DNA of 64,000 nt from Gryllotalpicola ginsengisoli DSM 22003 (GTDB lineage Bacteria; Actinomycetota; Actinomycetes; Actinomycetales; Microbacteriaceae). The notes beneath the pieces were generated by a model. The model saw only the letters and a program-made list of their open reading frames with translations. It had not been told where the DNA came from and ran no database searches. The stretch is from positions 434,001 to 498,000 of the forward strand of contig NZ_AULK01000001.1 in assembly GCF_000419445.1 (NCBI RefSeq), given 5' to 3'. This document shows positions 11,004-18,791 of the stretch, piece by piece. Both the position numbers and the translations under genes were made by a program. Position 1 is the first letter of the stretch; every line of letters starts with the position of its first letter.

Positions 11004-11456
11004 GATCTGACCAGTCTCCCTGCCCGCGACCGCGGACAACAGGACGACTCTCATAACGACTGGACCTACGAAACGGGGTCAGCCCACGGGGACCGTGGCG
11101 ATGTTGTCGAGGACCGTGCGGTGCGGCAACAGCCCGGAGTTCTGCATGACATAGCCGATCGAGCGGCGCAGCTTCACCGGATCGAGGCCGGCGACGTCCT
11201 TCCCGTCGATCAGGACCTCGCCGCGCGTCGGGTCGACCATGCGGTTGATCATGCGCAGCACGGTCGTCTTGCCGCTGCCCGACGAGCCCCCGAACACGGT
11301 CACCTGCCGCGCCGGGATCACCAGGTCGAGGCCGGTCACCGCGACGGTGCCGTCGGGGAACCTCTTCATGACACCGCGGAATTCGATCACCGCACCATCC
11401 GAGCATGCACCACCGACACCCGGCAACGACTTACGTCAGCAGCGAAAGCGGCCGGC

Positions 11457-12107
11457 TCAGTTGTAGTAGCGCGCGAGGTACGCGCCGATCACCGCGCGGG
11501 CCTCGTCGATGTACTTCTCGTCGCCGTCGCCGCCGCCCACGAACGCCCGGCTGACGAGCGCGTCGCCGATCTCGATCGCGATGCCGAGGCGGAAGACCAG
11601 TTCCTCCCCTTCCGGCAGGCCGTAGTCGTGCACGAGCACCTCGGCCAGCGCCGCGGCGAACTCTTCGGTCTCGCTCGTGAACTCGTCACCGTCGACGTTC
11701 CCGCGCTCGTCGTCGGCGAAGCGGATGATCCGGAAGCCGCTCTCGGTGCGGTACATCGAGACGAACGCGTCGATCGCGCAGTCGACCGCGCCGAGCCAGG
11801 TCGGCGGGCTGACCTCCTCAAGCCGCGAGACGACGGCGAGGCGGTAGCGGGCGATCGCGCGCTCACGCAGACCCTGCAGCAGCGCGATGCGGTCGGGGAA
11901 GTAGCGGTAGACGGTTCCGATCGAGGCATCGGCCCGTTCGGCGACCATGGCGGTGGTCAACCGGTCGAAACCGATCTCGTCGACCACCGCGGCCGCGGCA
12001 TCCAGCAGAGCGTCCACTCGAGCGGCGCTGCGCTCCTGGATGGGCTCCGTGCGCACCAGTGCGGCCAAGGATCGTTCAGGGTCTTTCGCGAGGTCGTGAA
12101 TCGGCAC
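11457..12107 (-). CDS. TetR-family transcriptional regulator
   Basis: A 216-residue protein with a TetR_N helix-turn-helix at about residues 30-75 (DRLTTAMVAERADASIGTVY then RYFPDRIALLQG) and a helical ligand/dimer domain resembling TetR_C_17-type regulators. The GTG at 12107 is preceded at 9 bases by AAAGGAG. It lies just upstream of the osmoprotectant operon and on the same strand, 66 bases from the ATPase start, so it may regulate that operon, itself, or the divergent App1 gene. The ligand is unknown. Confidence 0.85.
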   Translation of the reverse strand: MPIHDLAKDPERSLAALVRTEPIQERSAARVDALLDAAAAVVDEIGFDRLTTAMVAERADASIGTVYRYFPDRIALLQGLRERAIARYRLAVVSRLEEVSPPTWLGAVDCAIDAFVSMYRTESGFRIIRFADDERGNVDGDEFTSETEEFAAALAEVLVHDYGLPEGEELVFRLGIAIEIGDALVSRAFVGGGDGDEKYIDEARAVIGAYLARYYN

Positions 12108-12140
12108 TCGTCGGATCTCCTTTGTGTCAGGCTCGCATGG

Positions 12141-12146
12141 AGTCTA
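12141..12146 (-). promoter_or_regulatory. -10 box (TAGACT) for the TetR gene
   Basis: TAGACT on the minus strand, followed by about 27 nt of leader that includes AAAGGAG (12117-12123) before the GTG at 12107. It lies in the 118-bp divergent region with the App1-like gene and may also hold the TetR operator: GTCTAGAC (12142-12149) is an 8-bp palindrome over the box. Confidence 0.5.
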
Positions 12147-12225
12147 GACCCCCCGGGCAGAGACCGGACGGATCCTCAGCGTTTGGGGCTACGGCGCGTC
12201 CCCGCGTCTGCAAGACTCGTAAGCG

Positions 12226-13296
12226 ATGTCCGAGCCGACCCGCGAGATGCATCGCGCCGCCCGCATCGACGACGCCGTCAATCGCTGGCGCGCCCGGCGA
12301 GCGCGCGGCAAGGGGTATCTGCCGACCGTGCTGCCGTATGCGGGGTACGGCGCACCCACCTGGGCGCGCATCCTGGGCCGTGTCGTGCTGGCGAAGGAGC
12401 CCCGGCCCGGCAGCCGCACCGACCGGCTCTACCGGCGCCGCGAAGAGAGCGTGCGGGGCTGGCGCAGCTTCACCAGCGTGCCGGTCGGCGATGTGCCCGT
12501 CGTCGCCGAGATCGAAGGGGTCGAGCATGTGCTGCACCCGGACCGCGGCGGAGTCATCGACGAGGTCATCCCCATCGACCTGCCGCCCGGCCGTCATGAC
12601 GTGCTGCTGCGCCCGCACGGCTCCGACTCGGTCAGCACCGCTCCCCTGCTCATCGTCGACCCGGCGGTGGAGTTCGGGGTCGTCAGCGACGTCGACGACA
12701 CCGTCATGGTCACCTGGCTGCCGCGTCCGCTGCTGGCGGGCTGGAACACCTTCGTGCTCGACGAGCACGCCCGGGTCTCCACCCCGGGGATGGCCGTGCT
12801 CTACGAGCGGGTGCGGACCGAGCATCCGTCGTCGCCCTTCATCTATCTCTCCACGGGTCCGTGGAACGTCGCGCCCACGCTGCGTCGGTTCCTGACCCGC
12901 AACCTGTTCCCGTCCGGCCCGCTGCTGCTCACCGACTGGGGGCCGACCCACGACCGCTTCTTCCGCAGTGGCCGCGTGCACAAGGAGCAGAACCTGCAGC
13001 GGCTCGCGGCCGAGTTCCCCGGCATGAAGTGGCTGTTGTTCGGCGACGACGGCCAGCACGACGAGGAGATCTACAGCACCTTCATCGCCCAGCACCCCGG
13101 GTCGGTGGTGGCGGTCGCGATCCGTCAGCTCTACTTCACCGAGGCGGTGCTCGCCGGCGGACGGTCCAAGGCGCAGGTGCGCAGCGAGGCGGTGGGCGTG
13201 CCGTGGGTGTACGGGCCGGACGGCATGAGCCTCTACAAGCAGCTGCGCGACCTCGGCATCATCAGCGCGCGGCACGACGAGGACAAACGCGTCTGA
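12226..13296 (+). CDS. App1-family phosphatidate phosphatase-like protein (DUF2183)
   Basis: A 356-residue protein. The catalytic domain has a HAD-like motif DVDDT at residues 155-159, then FIYLSTGPWNVAPTLRRF, LTDWGP and WLLFGDDGQHDEEIY, all conserved in the App1/DUF2183 family whose yeast member hydrolyses phosphatidate. The N-terminal 130 residues form the usual beta-rich accessory region. There is no signal peptide, so it is probably cytoplasmic or membrane-peripheral. It is divergent from the TetR gene. The substrate in actinobacteria is not established. Confidence 0.85.
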   Translation: MSEPTREMHRAARIDDAVNRWRARRARGKGYLPTVLPYAGYGAPTWARILGRVVLAKEPRPGSRTDRLYRRREESVRGWRSFTSVPVGDVPVVAEIEGVEHVLHPDRGGVIDEVIPIDLPPGRHDVLLRPHGSDSVSTAPLLIVDPAVEFGVVSDVDDTVMVTWLPRPLLAGWNTFVLDEHARVSTPGMAVLYERVRTEHPSSPFIYLSTGPWNVAPTLRRFLTRNLFPSGPLLLTDWGPTHDRFFRSGRVHKEQNLQRLAAEFPGMKWLLFGDDGQHDEEIYSTFIAQHPGSVVAVAIRQLYFTEAVLAGGRSKAQVRSEAVGVPWVYGPDGMSLYKQLRDLGIISARHDEDKRV

Positions 13297-13308
13297 CCGC
13301 CGGCTCGT

Positions 13309-13314
13309 TAGCGT
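13309..13314 (+). promoter_or_regulatory. -10 box (TAGCGT) for leaderless FUSC gene
   Basis: TAGCGT ends 7 nt before the GTG at 13322, immediately after the App1 stop codon. The spacing places the transcription start on the start codon. Confidence 0.55.
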
Positions 13315-13321
13315 AGAAGGC

Positions 13322-14359
13322 GTGCACTACCTCGCCGCGCTGCGCGCGTCCTCCCGCGTCCCGCTGCTGCAGGCGGCCAAGTCGGCGATCGCCACGGTGC
13401 TGGCCTGGATGATCGCCGGCGCCCTCGTGCGTTCCCAGCTGCCCGTGTTCGCCGGCATCGCGGCACTGCTCGTCGTGCAGCCGAGTCTCGGCCAGTCGCT
13501 CTCCCGCGCGATCGAGCGCAGCCTCGGCGTCATCGCCGGCGTGCTCGTCGCCTTCCTCATCGGGCTGGCCTTCGGCGACGACTACTGGATCGTCCTGCTC
13601 ACCATCGTCGTCGCGATCGGCGTCGCGTGGGCGTTGCGGCTCACCGCCACCTCCAGCACGCAGGTCGCGATCAGCGCGATGCTCGTCCTCTCCGTCGGCG
13701 CGAACACCAGCTCCTACGCCGTCGACCGCATCATCGACACTCTGATCGGCGCCGCGATCGGCGTGATCGTCAACGTGGCGATCGTGCCGCCGGTGCAGGT
13801 GGCGCCCGCACGGGATTCGGTCGACGCGCTGATCGGCGAGATCGCCGAGCGGCTGGACGCCCTCGCCGCCGCGCTCAGCGCCCCGCAGACGGCGCAGCAG
13901 CTCGACGAGCTGCTCGTGCTCGCGCGGCTGCTGCGCCCCATGCAGGAGAAGGCGAACGCGGCCATCGCCGCCGCCGAGGAGTCCCTGTCGATCAATCCGC
14001 TGCGCTCCCGGCACGAGGCCCGCCTCGCCGAGGCGCGCGAACTGCGCGACCGCGGCGCGCGGCTCGTCGCGCGCGTGGTCCCGATGACGCGGACGCTGCA
14101 CGACCGGTACCGGACGGACCTCGTCGAGGAGCCCGAGGTCTCGGCCATCGCCGAGGAGGCGCGCCGCGCCGCCCACGACCTGCGGCTGCTCCGGCTCGAC
14201 CGCGCCGCCGCCGGCGAGAGCCGGCCCGAAGAGCCGCCCGCCCTGACTCGGCCGCTCGTCGTCTCGACGCCCGACCCCACGCATTGGATCCTGATCGGCT
14301 CGCTGCTCGAGGACCTGAGGCGGATCCGCGAGGAGATCACCGGCGAAGACGCCCTCTGA
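13322..14359 (+). CDS. FUSC-family inner-membrane transporter
   Basis: A 345-residue protein. Residues 1-160 hold about six membrane helices with the FUSC-type signatures AAKSAIATVLAWMIAG and FAGIAALLVVQPSLGQSL. Residues 160-345 are a long cytoplasmic helical domain. FUSC proteins (fusaric acid and aromatic carboxylate efflux family) are thought to export organic acids. The GTG at 13322 is directly downstream of a leaderless-type -10 box. The substrate cannot be told from sequence. Confidence 0.85.
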   Translation: MHYLAALRASSRVPLLQAAKSAIATVLAWMIAGALVRSQLPVFAGIAALLVVQPSLGQSLSRAIERSLGVIAGVLVAFLIGLAFGDDYWIVLLTIVVAIGVAWALRLTATSSTQVAISAMLVLSVGANTSSYAVDRIIDTLIGAAIGVIVNVAIVPPVQVAPARDSVDALIGEIAERLDALAAALSAPQTAQQLDELLVLARLLRPMQEKANAAIAAAEESLSINPLRSRHEARLAEARELRDRGARLVARVVPMTRTLHDRYRTDLVEEPEVSAIAEEARRAAHDLRLLRLDRAAAGESRPEEPPALTRPLVVSTPDPTHWILIGSLLEDLRRIREEITGEDAL

Positions 14360-14492
14360 CGCGCCCGGCGCAGCCCGCGCATCCGTCGCCGCGCTCGGCG
14401 TCCCTGCTCGCCACGCGGCGGATGTCTCGACCATTACCTGAAGGTTCGGCTAGTTTGTGCTGGGACTGTGACCACCGACCCCCGGGAGACCT

Positions 14493-15671
14493 GTGCGCAG
14501 AAAGCGACTTGTCGGAGCGATCGCCGCGGTGAGCGCCGCGGCCCTGTTGGGCGGGACGTTGATGATGTCCCCCGCGCTCGGCGCCGACGACCACAAGTAC
14601 CCGACCCTCGACGAGGTCAAGAAGGCCAAGGGCAACGCCGCCGCGGCGAAGGCCGAGTACGCCCGCATCACCGCCGCTCTGCAGGGACTGCAGGAGGCCG
14701 CGACCGAGGCCGCAGCCGACCAGCTGAAGAAGCAGGTCGAGTACACGATCGCCGAGCAGGCGCTGCAGGCGGCGACGAAGAAGGCCGACGATCTGCAGGC
14801 TCAAGCGGATGACGCGAAGCAGGCCTCCTCGGAGGCGTCGAAGCGCTACGGCCGCCTCGTGTCGCAGATGTACGTCACCGGCGGCCAGAACGTGACCACC
14901 CAGTTGCTCCTGCAACCGGGCTCCAGCGACGACCTGCTGCAGAAGCTCGGCACGATGAAGCAGCTCACCGCGCAGAGCTCCACGCTGCAGAACGAAGCCG
15001 AGCAGAAGGCCAACCTCGCGGGGTCGCTGTCGAAGCAGGCGGCGAAGGCGGAACAGGTGCGCACCGGGCTCGCCGCCGACGCGCAGAAGAAGCTGGCCGC
15101 GGCGCAGGCCGCAACGCAGCGCGCGCAAGAGGCGGTGGCCGCGCAGAAGAAGAAGAGCGAAGAGCTCTACCACCTCGCCGCCGTGCTGCAGGGCAAGTCC
15201 GATGCGGTCGAGAAGAAGTACCAGGAAGGCGTCGCCTATCGTGCCGCCGTCGCGAAGGCGAAGGCCGAGGCGGCCGCCCGTCAGGCGGCGCAGGCCGCGA
15301 AGGCCGCCGCCAACGGCAGCGCGGATCGCCTGTACCTCGTCGCGCAGGGCATCAACGCGGACCCGGCAGCGGCGCAGGCCTACGCGCGCGGGCGGCTCGC
15401 CTCCTACGGCTGGGGCAGTGACCAGTGGAGCTGCCTGTACCAGCTGTGGACGATCGAGTCGGGATGGCGGGTGAACGCCTACAACCCCTCCAGTGCCGCC
15501 TACGGCATTCCGCAGGCTCTGCCGGCGACCAAGATGGCGACCTACGGCAGCGACTGGATGACCAGCTACGTGACGCAGATCAACTGGGGGCTGGACTACA
15601 TCCGCAGCTCGTACTCCACCCCGTGCGGCGCGCTGAACTTCGAGACGTCGCACACCCCGTACTGGTACTGA
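14493..15671 (+). CDS. Secreted coiled-coil protein with lysozyme/transglycosylase-like C-terminal domain
   Basis: A 392-residue protein with a Sec signal peptide (MRRKRLVGAIAAVSAAALLG... cleaved near ALG-A30), a long Ala/Lys/Gln-rich coiled coil at about residues 40-290 resembling peptidoglycan-hydrolase regulators, and a C-terminal domain with CLYQLWTIESGWRVNAYNP and AAYGIPQAL. Glu322 in IESGW is the likely catalytic acid of an SLT/lysozyme-like fold. The architecture suggests a cell-wall hydrolase held in check or positioned by its coiled coil. A TAGTTT box (14451-14456) and GGGAG precede the GTG start. Confidence 0.82.
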   Translation: MRRKRLVGAIAAVSAAALLGGTLMMSPALGADDHKYPTLDEVKKAKGNAAAAKAEYARITAALQGLQEAATEAAADQLKKQVEYTIAEQALQAATKKADDLQAQADDAKQASSEASKRYGRLVSQMYVTGGQNVTTQLLLQPGSSDDLLQKLGTMKQLTAQSSTLQNEAEQKANLAGSLSKQAAKAEQVRTGLAADAQKKLAAAQAATQRAQEAVAAQKKKSEELYHLAAVLQGKSDAVEKKYQEGVAYRAAVAKAKAEAAARQAAQAAKAAANGSADRLYLVAQGINADPAAAQAYARGRLASYGWGSDQWSCLYQLWTIESGWRVNAYNPSSAAYGIPQALPATKMATYGSDWMTSYVTQINWGLDYIRSSYSTPCGALNFETSHTPYWY

Positions 15672-15702
15672 GCCGCGGACGGGGGCGCGTCGCGGCCGCA
15701 CG

Positions 15703-16197
15703 TCAGACCTGGCGGGTGTTCTCCAGGTAGAGGGCGAGGCGCCTGAGCAGGAAGCGCGCCCCGCCGCGTCGCTCGCCGCGATCGTCGCGGCCGTCCCCCA
15801 CGGGATGCAGCGACTGGTACTGCTGGGTGAGGCGGATCCGCGTGCCGTCGTCCGCGCTGTCCAATTCGACGGCGTCGAGGGTGACGACGCGCAGCACGTC
15901 GTCGAGCCGCAGCTCGGTGGCGGCGACGATGCGCTCTTGCGGCACAAGGTCGAGGAACCGGCTGCGGTAGTCGATGCGCTCCACGCGTTCCGCGGCCGAG
16001 AAGACCGCCTCGAGCCGCTCCTCGCCGCCGATGCGGAAGTCGAGCACGTGCGTCTCCTGCGTACCGGGCATGCGAAACCATTGCGCGCGGCGCTCGAGCT
16101 CGGCGAAGGCGGCCCAGACGTCGCCGGCTTCCACGCCGACCAGGACGCTCTCCTCGACCGTGCCGATGACGGTGCGAGGGGCGATCGGATGCGTCAT
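15703..16197 (-). CDS. SRPBCC/START-like fold protein
   Basis: A 164-residue protein with the pattern of the polyketide-cyclase/START-like superfamily: SVLVGVEAGDVWAAFAELERRAQW at the start, a central beta-rich segment and a C-terminal long helix (RFLLRRLALYLENTRQV). Such proteins bind hydrophobic ligands or modify them in a deep pocket. The ATG at 16197 is chosen because the longer frame runs back through the tRNA-Ala gene. It lies downstream of the tRNA-Ala terminator on the same strand. The ligand is unknown. Confidence 0.7.
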   Translation of the reverse strand: MTHPIAPRTVIGTVEESVLVGVEAGDVWAAFAELERRAQWFRMPGTQETHVLDFRIGGEERLEAVFSAAERVERIDYRSRFLDLVPQERIVAATELRLDDVLRVVTLDAVELDSADDGTRIRLTQQYQSLHPVGDGRDDRGERRGGARFLLRRLALYLENTRQV

Positions 16198-16223
16198 CCG
16201 ATCACTCTGCCACGGAGACGCAA

Positions 16224-16251
16224 GAAGCCCCGGCCGACCGGCCGGGGCTTC
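16224..16251 (-). terminator. Terminator of tRNA-Ala
   Basis: A perfect 12-bp stem (GAAGCCCCGGCC) with a 4-nt loop starts three bases past the encoded CCA end of tRNA-Ala. Confidence 0.8.
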
Positions 16252-16254
16252 CCG

Positions 16255-16330
16255 TGGTGGATCTGAGGGGACTCGAACCCCTGACCCCCTGCATGCCATG
16301 CAGGTGCGCTACCAGCTGCGCCACAGACCC
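16255..16330 (-). tRNA. tRNA-Ala (anticodon GGC)
   Basis: A 76-nt tRNA with CCA encoded. The acceptor stem GGGTCTG pairs with CAGATCC (one G-T pair), the D arm is GCGC-AGCTGGTA-GCGC-like, the anticodon arm is CTGCA-TGGCATG-like with GGC at the anticodon, and the T arm contains GGTTCGAGTCC. A TACTCT box (16390-16395) about 60 nt upstream on the same strand could be its own promoter; it also follows rsfS closely. Confidence 0.95.
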
Positions 16331-16431
16331 GGATTCGCTCGAACGGCGGGCCGTTCAGGCGGTGTTTCCGCTCTCGCGGCAACCCGTTCAGAGTACTACA
16401 CGAACGCGGCGCCGGTGAAATCGAGACGGGC

Positions 16432-16815
16432 TCACGCGTGCTCTGCGGAGGCGGGTTGCGGCAGCTGGAACGGCACGACCGGGCAGTCCCGCCAGAGCCG
16501 CTCCAGCGAGTAGTACTGCCGGTCCTCCTGGTGGAAGACGTGGACGACGAGGTCGCCGAAATCGAGCAGCACCCATCGCCCCTGCTCCCGGCCCTCGCGG
16601 CGCAGCGCCTTGGCGCCGGCCTCCGTCAGCCGGTCTTCGACCTCGCCCGCGATCGCCACGACGTTGCGCTCCGAGTTGCCGGAGACGAGCAGGAAGATGT
16701 CGGCGAACGGCAGCGGCTCGCTCACGTCGAGGGCGACGAGATCCTCACCCGCCTTCGAGTCCGCTGCGACCGCTGCCAGCTGCAGCAACTCTTTGGCGTG
16801 TTCGGATGCCGTCAT
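16432..16815 (-). CDS. rsfS: Ribosomal silencing factor RsfS
   Basis: A 127-residue protein of the RsfS/Iojap family, with the family motifs LVALDVSEPLPFADIFLLVSG and WVLLDFGDLVVHVFHQEDRQYYSLERLW. It binds ribosomal protein L14 on the 50S subunit and blocks subunit joining when nutrients are short. It follows nadD and the membrane-protein gene in one leftward unit, and nadD-rsfS linkage is common in bacteria. Confidence 0.96.
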   Translation of the reverse strand: MTASEHAKELLQLAAVAADSKAGEDLVALDVSEPLPFADIFLLVSGNSERNVVAIAGEVEDRLTEAGAKALRREGREQGRWVLLDFGDLVVHVFHQEDRQYYSLERLWRDCPVVPFQLPQPASAEHA

Positions 16816-16826
16816 GCAGTGACCTC

Positions 16827-17870
16827 TCAGAAGGCGTGGAAGACGAAGCCGGCGACCAGCAGCCCCGCCGCGGCGAGGGCGGCGACGCCGCCCGCGACGG
16901 ACCCGACGATGGCCCCGACCCGGTGGCCGGTCTGCTTCGGCGGGGTGATGACCGAGCTGGCCGGCGCGTGCGTGCTGATGGCGCGGGTGGCGGCGACGGG
17001 CTCGACGCTCGAGGAGTCGGGGGCGTCGCCTTCGTGCTGGTCGATCATCCGGTCGAGCTCGACGCCGTCGAAGCGCCCTTGGATCTGGCCGGTCGAACCC
17101 AGTGAACGGGGCAGGTCGATCGAGCCGGTGAGCAGGATCTCGCCGGTGGCGTTGAGCGGGCCGGTCATGTCGGCGGCGGACGGCACCACCGGCATGATCA
17201 GCGCGCTCGAGGTCGAGGACCCGCCGGTCGTGTCGGGCGCGACGAGTTCGTCGAAGTCGTCGGTGTTCCCGAGCGACCAGTGCCCGGCCGGTGGCTGGTA
17301 CGCGCGGATCTCGCCGGTCGTCGGCTGCACCGGCGCCTCGTCGATGACGGGGGGCGATGCCACCGTGGGCGGGGTCGGCTCGGGCGCCGGCGCCTCGGCG
17401 ATGACGGGCGGGGTGGGCACGGATGTCTCTGGCGCCCGCTGCTCGACGGGAGCCTGTGCGATCGGGGCGGGGGCCTGCGCCGACCCGCTGTTCGCGCTCT
17501 GCTGTGCCTGCAGCAGCGCCCGCAGCTGGCGGCGGGTCAAGGGTTGCACCGGCGCCGCCGCAGGGCTGCCGGTCGGTTGCTCGCTGCTCGGGGCGCCGCC
17601 GGCCGTCTGCTCGTCGGACTTCTGCTCGGAAAGCACAGGGCGCACATCGGCCGGTGCCGGGATGGTGGGCGCCGCGGATGCGGGTTGCTCGGTCTGCGTC
17701 TCGGGTCCGCGGAACGTCGCGGGCACCTCGTCGACGCTGGTGCCGGTGAAAGGCAGTTGGACGGGGGGGACCTGCTGGGCCTGTGCGGCGGCGGCTGCTG
17801 CCGCGGCACGCTCGGCCTCGCGCAGTTGGCGTCGCGTGAGCGGCTGCTGTTGATCCTGCCTCAACGTCAT
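16827..17870 (-). CDS. Pro/Ala-rich tail-anchored membrane protein with LTRRQLR repeats (unrecognised function)
   Basis: A 347-residue protein. Two copies of an LTRRQLR motif occur (residues about 10-16 and 118-124), each starting a short basic helix, separated by low-complexity Pro/Ala/Gln stretches. A central TG-rich segment ([20 protein letters not shown]) precedes one hydrophobic C-terminal helix ([19 protein letters not shown], residues about 317-345), so the bulk should be cytoplasmic with a tail anchor. The ATG at 17870 overlaps the nadD stop by four bases, and rsfS begins 12 bases after its stop, so it is co-expressed with both. I do not recognise a characterised family. Confidence 0.7.
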   Translation of the reverse strand: MTLRQDQQQPLTRRQLREAERAAAAAAAAQAQQVPPVQLPFTGTSVDEVPATFRGPETQTEQPASAAPTIPAPADVRPVLSEQKSDEQTAGGAPSSEQPTGSPAAAPVQPLTRRQLRALLQAQQSANSGSAQAPAPIAQAPVEQRAPETSVPTPPVIAEAPAPEPTPPTVASPPVIDEAPVQPTTGEIRAYQPPAGHWSLGNTDDFDELVAPDTTGGSSTSSALIMPVVPSAADMTGPLNATGEILLTGSIDLPRSLGSTGQIQGRFDGVELDRMIDQHEGDAPDSSSVEPVAATRAISTHAPASSVITPPKQTGHRVGAIVGSVAGGVAALAAAGLLVAGFVFHAF

Positions 17871-18469
17871 GCCACGCTCCGATACAGATGGTGTTTGGTG
17901 ATGTACTGGACGACTCCGTCCGGCACCAAGTACCAGACCGGGAATCCCCTTCTCACCCGGCTGCGGCAATCCGTCGACGAAATCGCCAGCGCCGGAACCT
18001 CCAACAAGCTTACGTCCCGGCGCGGCAATCCCGTAATGCTCAATTCATGTCCGGGACGACTCACAGCGACGAAGTGCGCGAGCTCCCAGAGCCGGTCCAC
18101 GTCGCGCCAGGTGAGGATCTGGGCGATGGCGTCGGCGCCGGAGATGAAGAACAGCTCGTCATCCGGCCGCTGCGCCTTGATGTCGCGGAGCGTGTCGATC
18201 GTGTAGGTCGGGCCGGGCCGGTCGATGTCGACCCGGCTGACGGTGAAGCGCGGGTTGGATGCGGTCGCGATGACCGTCATCAGGTAGCGGTGCTCCGCCG
18301 GGGTCACTGCGCCCTTCTGCCAGGGTTGCCCGGTGGGGACGAAGACGACCTCGTCCAGACCGAACGACTGCGCGACCTCGCTCGCGGCGACCAGGTGGCC
18401 ATGATGGATCGGATCGAAGGTGCCGCCCATCACCCCCACTCGTCGGCGGCCGCTGCTCGGCGCTACCAT
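17867..18469 (-). CDS. nadD: Nicotinate-nucleotide adenylyltransferase
   Basis: A 200-residue enzyme that adenylates nicotinate mononucleotide in NAD synthesis. The nucleotidyltransferase motif [12 protein letters not shown] is at residues 15-26 and the second motif [10 protein letters not shown] lies near the C-terminus. The ATG at 18469 follows the upstream small membrane protein by 6 bases. The TGA overlaps the next start (ATGA), so downstream translation is coupled. Confidence 0.95.
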   Translation of the reverse strand: MVAPSSGRRRVGVMGGTFDPIHHGHLVAASEVAQSFGLDEVVFVPTGQPWQKGAVTPAEHRYLMTVIATASNPRFTVSRVDIDRPGPTYTIDTLRDIKAQRPDDELFFISGADAIAQILTWRDVDRLWELAHFVAVSRPGHELSITGLPRRDVSLLEVPALAISSTDCRSRVRRGFPVWYLVPDGVVQYITKHHLYRSVA

Positions 18470-18475
18470 CCGGCG

Positions 18476-18718
18476 CTAGTGGCGGACCCCGTGGCCGCTG
18501 CCGTGCGTCTCGGACCCGGTCGACGTCATGTGCTGGGCCGCATCCGGATCGGCCGGATCGAGGTGCCGCGCCGACACATCGCGGTAGCTCCACAGGACGA
18601 CCGCGAGGAAGATGAACACGATCGCGGCGATGATGCCGTAGGCGATGGCGGGGATCGGCAGCGGGTGCTCGGCCTCGGCTGCGGCGATGGCGGACAGAAG
18701 CGTCATGTCGTGGGTCAT
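18476..18718 (-). CDS. Small single-span membrane protein (hypothetical)
   Basis: An 80-residue protein with one transmembrane helix (IPAIAYGIIAAIVFIFLAVVLW, about residues 22-43) and a His/Asp-rich soluble tail. It is the first gene of the nadD unit. Two ATGs compete: the one at 18718 has its AAAGG only one base away, whereas the ATG at 18706 (76 residues) has the same AAAGG at a more normal distance, so the shorter form may be the real one. Function is unknown. Confidence 0.7.
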   Translation of the reverse strand: MTHDMTLLSAIAAAEAEHPLPIPAIAYGIIAAIVFIFLAVVLWSYRDVSARHLDPADPDAAQHMTSTGSETHGSGHGVRH

Positions 18719-18743
18719 CCTTTCGACGGCGGGCGTCCCCGTC

Positions 18744-18749
18744 AGTCTA
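18744..18749 (-). promoter_or_regulatory. -10 box (TAGACT) for the nadD-rsfS unit
   Basis: TAGACT on the minus strand about 26-38 nt before the alternative ATGs of the small membrane protein gene. No clear -35 is visible. Confidence 0.45.
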
Positions 18750-18791
18750 TCGACGGATGCGAGGGGCCGACGTCACTCCCCCGCGCTGCGG

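Larger units (their letters stand above)
9840..11085 (-). mobile_element. IS3-family insertion sequence (1246 bp) with orfA/orfB transposase
   Basis: The element carries the two overlapping transposase frames of IS3 elements. Its ends align without gaps: reading inward from 9840 and from 11085, GGTCC occurs at offset 20 at both ends, followed by matching CGTT and GAGTCGTC blocks, so the terminal inverted repeats are imperfect and about 43 bp long. ACGGG flanks it on both sides (9835-9839 and 11086-11090) as a 5-bp target duplication. Both transposase frames are open, so the copy may still be active. The outermost bases (TGA... at the left, ...CCC at the right) do not match each other, so the exact tip could be off by a base or two. 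Confidence 0.88.
9396..11390 (-). pseudogene. Osmoprotectant ABC transporter ATPase, split by an IS3-family element
   Basis: The 5' part (11390 down to 11086) encodes the N-terminus with Walker A GGSSGSGKT (residues 34-42) and the Q-loop YVMQNSGLLPH. The 3' part (9839 down to 9396) encodes the signature LSGGQQQRV, Walker B ILLMDEPF and the H-loop VTHDIDE. Between them lies a 1246-bp element. Removing 9840-11090 (element plus one copy of ACGGG) restores one continuous frame through IATVPV-LRGEKR, giving a normal 247-residue ATPase. As it stands the upstream fragment stops two codons into the insertion, so no complete ATPase can be made. The GTG at 11390 is chosen because it gives the usual family N-terminus; a TTG at 11426 is an alternative. 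Confidence 0.9.

Noticed and set aside
9840-11081. IS boundaries at TGA...TCA (9840-11081)
   Set aside because: These tips look like a TG...CA pair, but the flanks then show no target duplication and the terminal repeats need a gap. Ending at 11085 gives an ungapped alignment, ACGGG on both sides and an intact restored gene.
14360-14492. Possible small gene or RNA between FUSC and the secreted lysozyme-like protein
   Set aside because: Only a -10-like TAGTTT and a Shine-Dalgarno-like GGGAG are seen; no conserved frame or strong structure.
16194-16382. Short minus-strand frames over the tRNA-Ala gene, including a longer start for the START-like protein
   Set aside because: They translate the tRNA itself; tRNA-Ala and its terminator explain the sequence.
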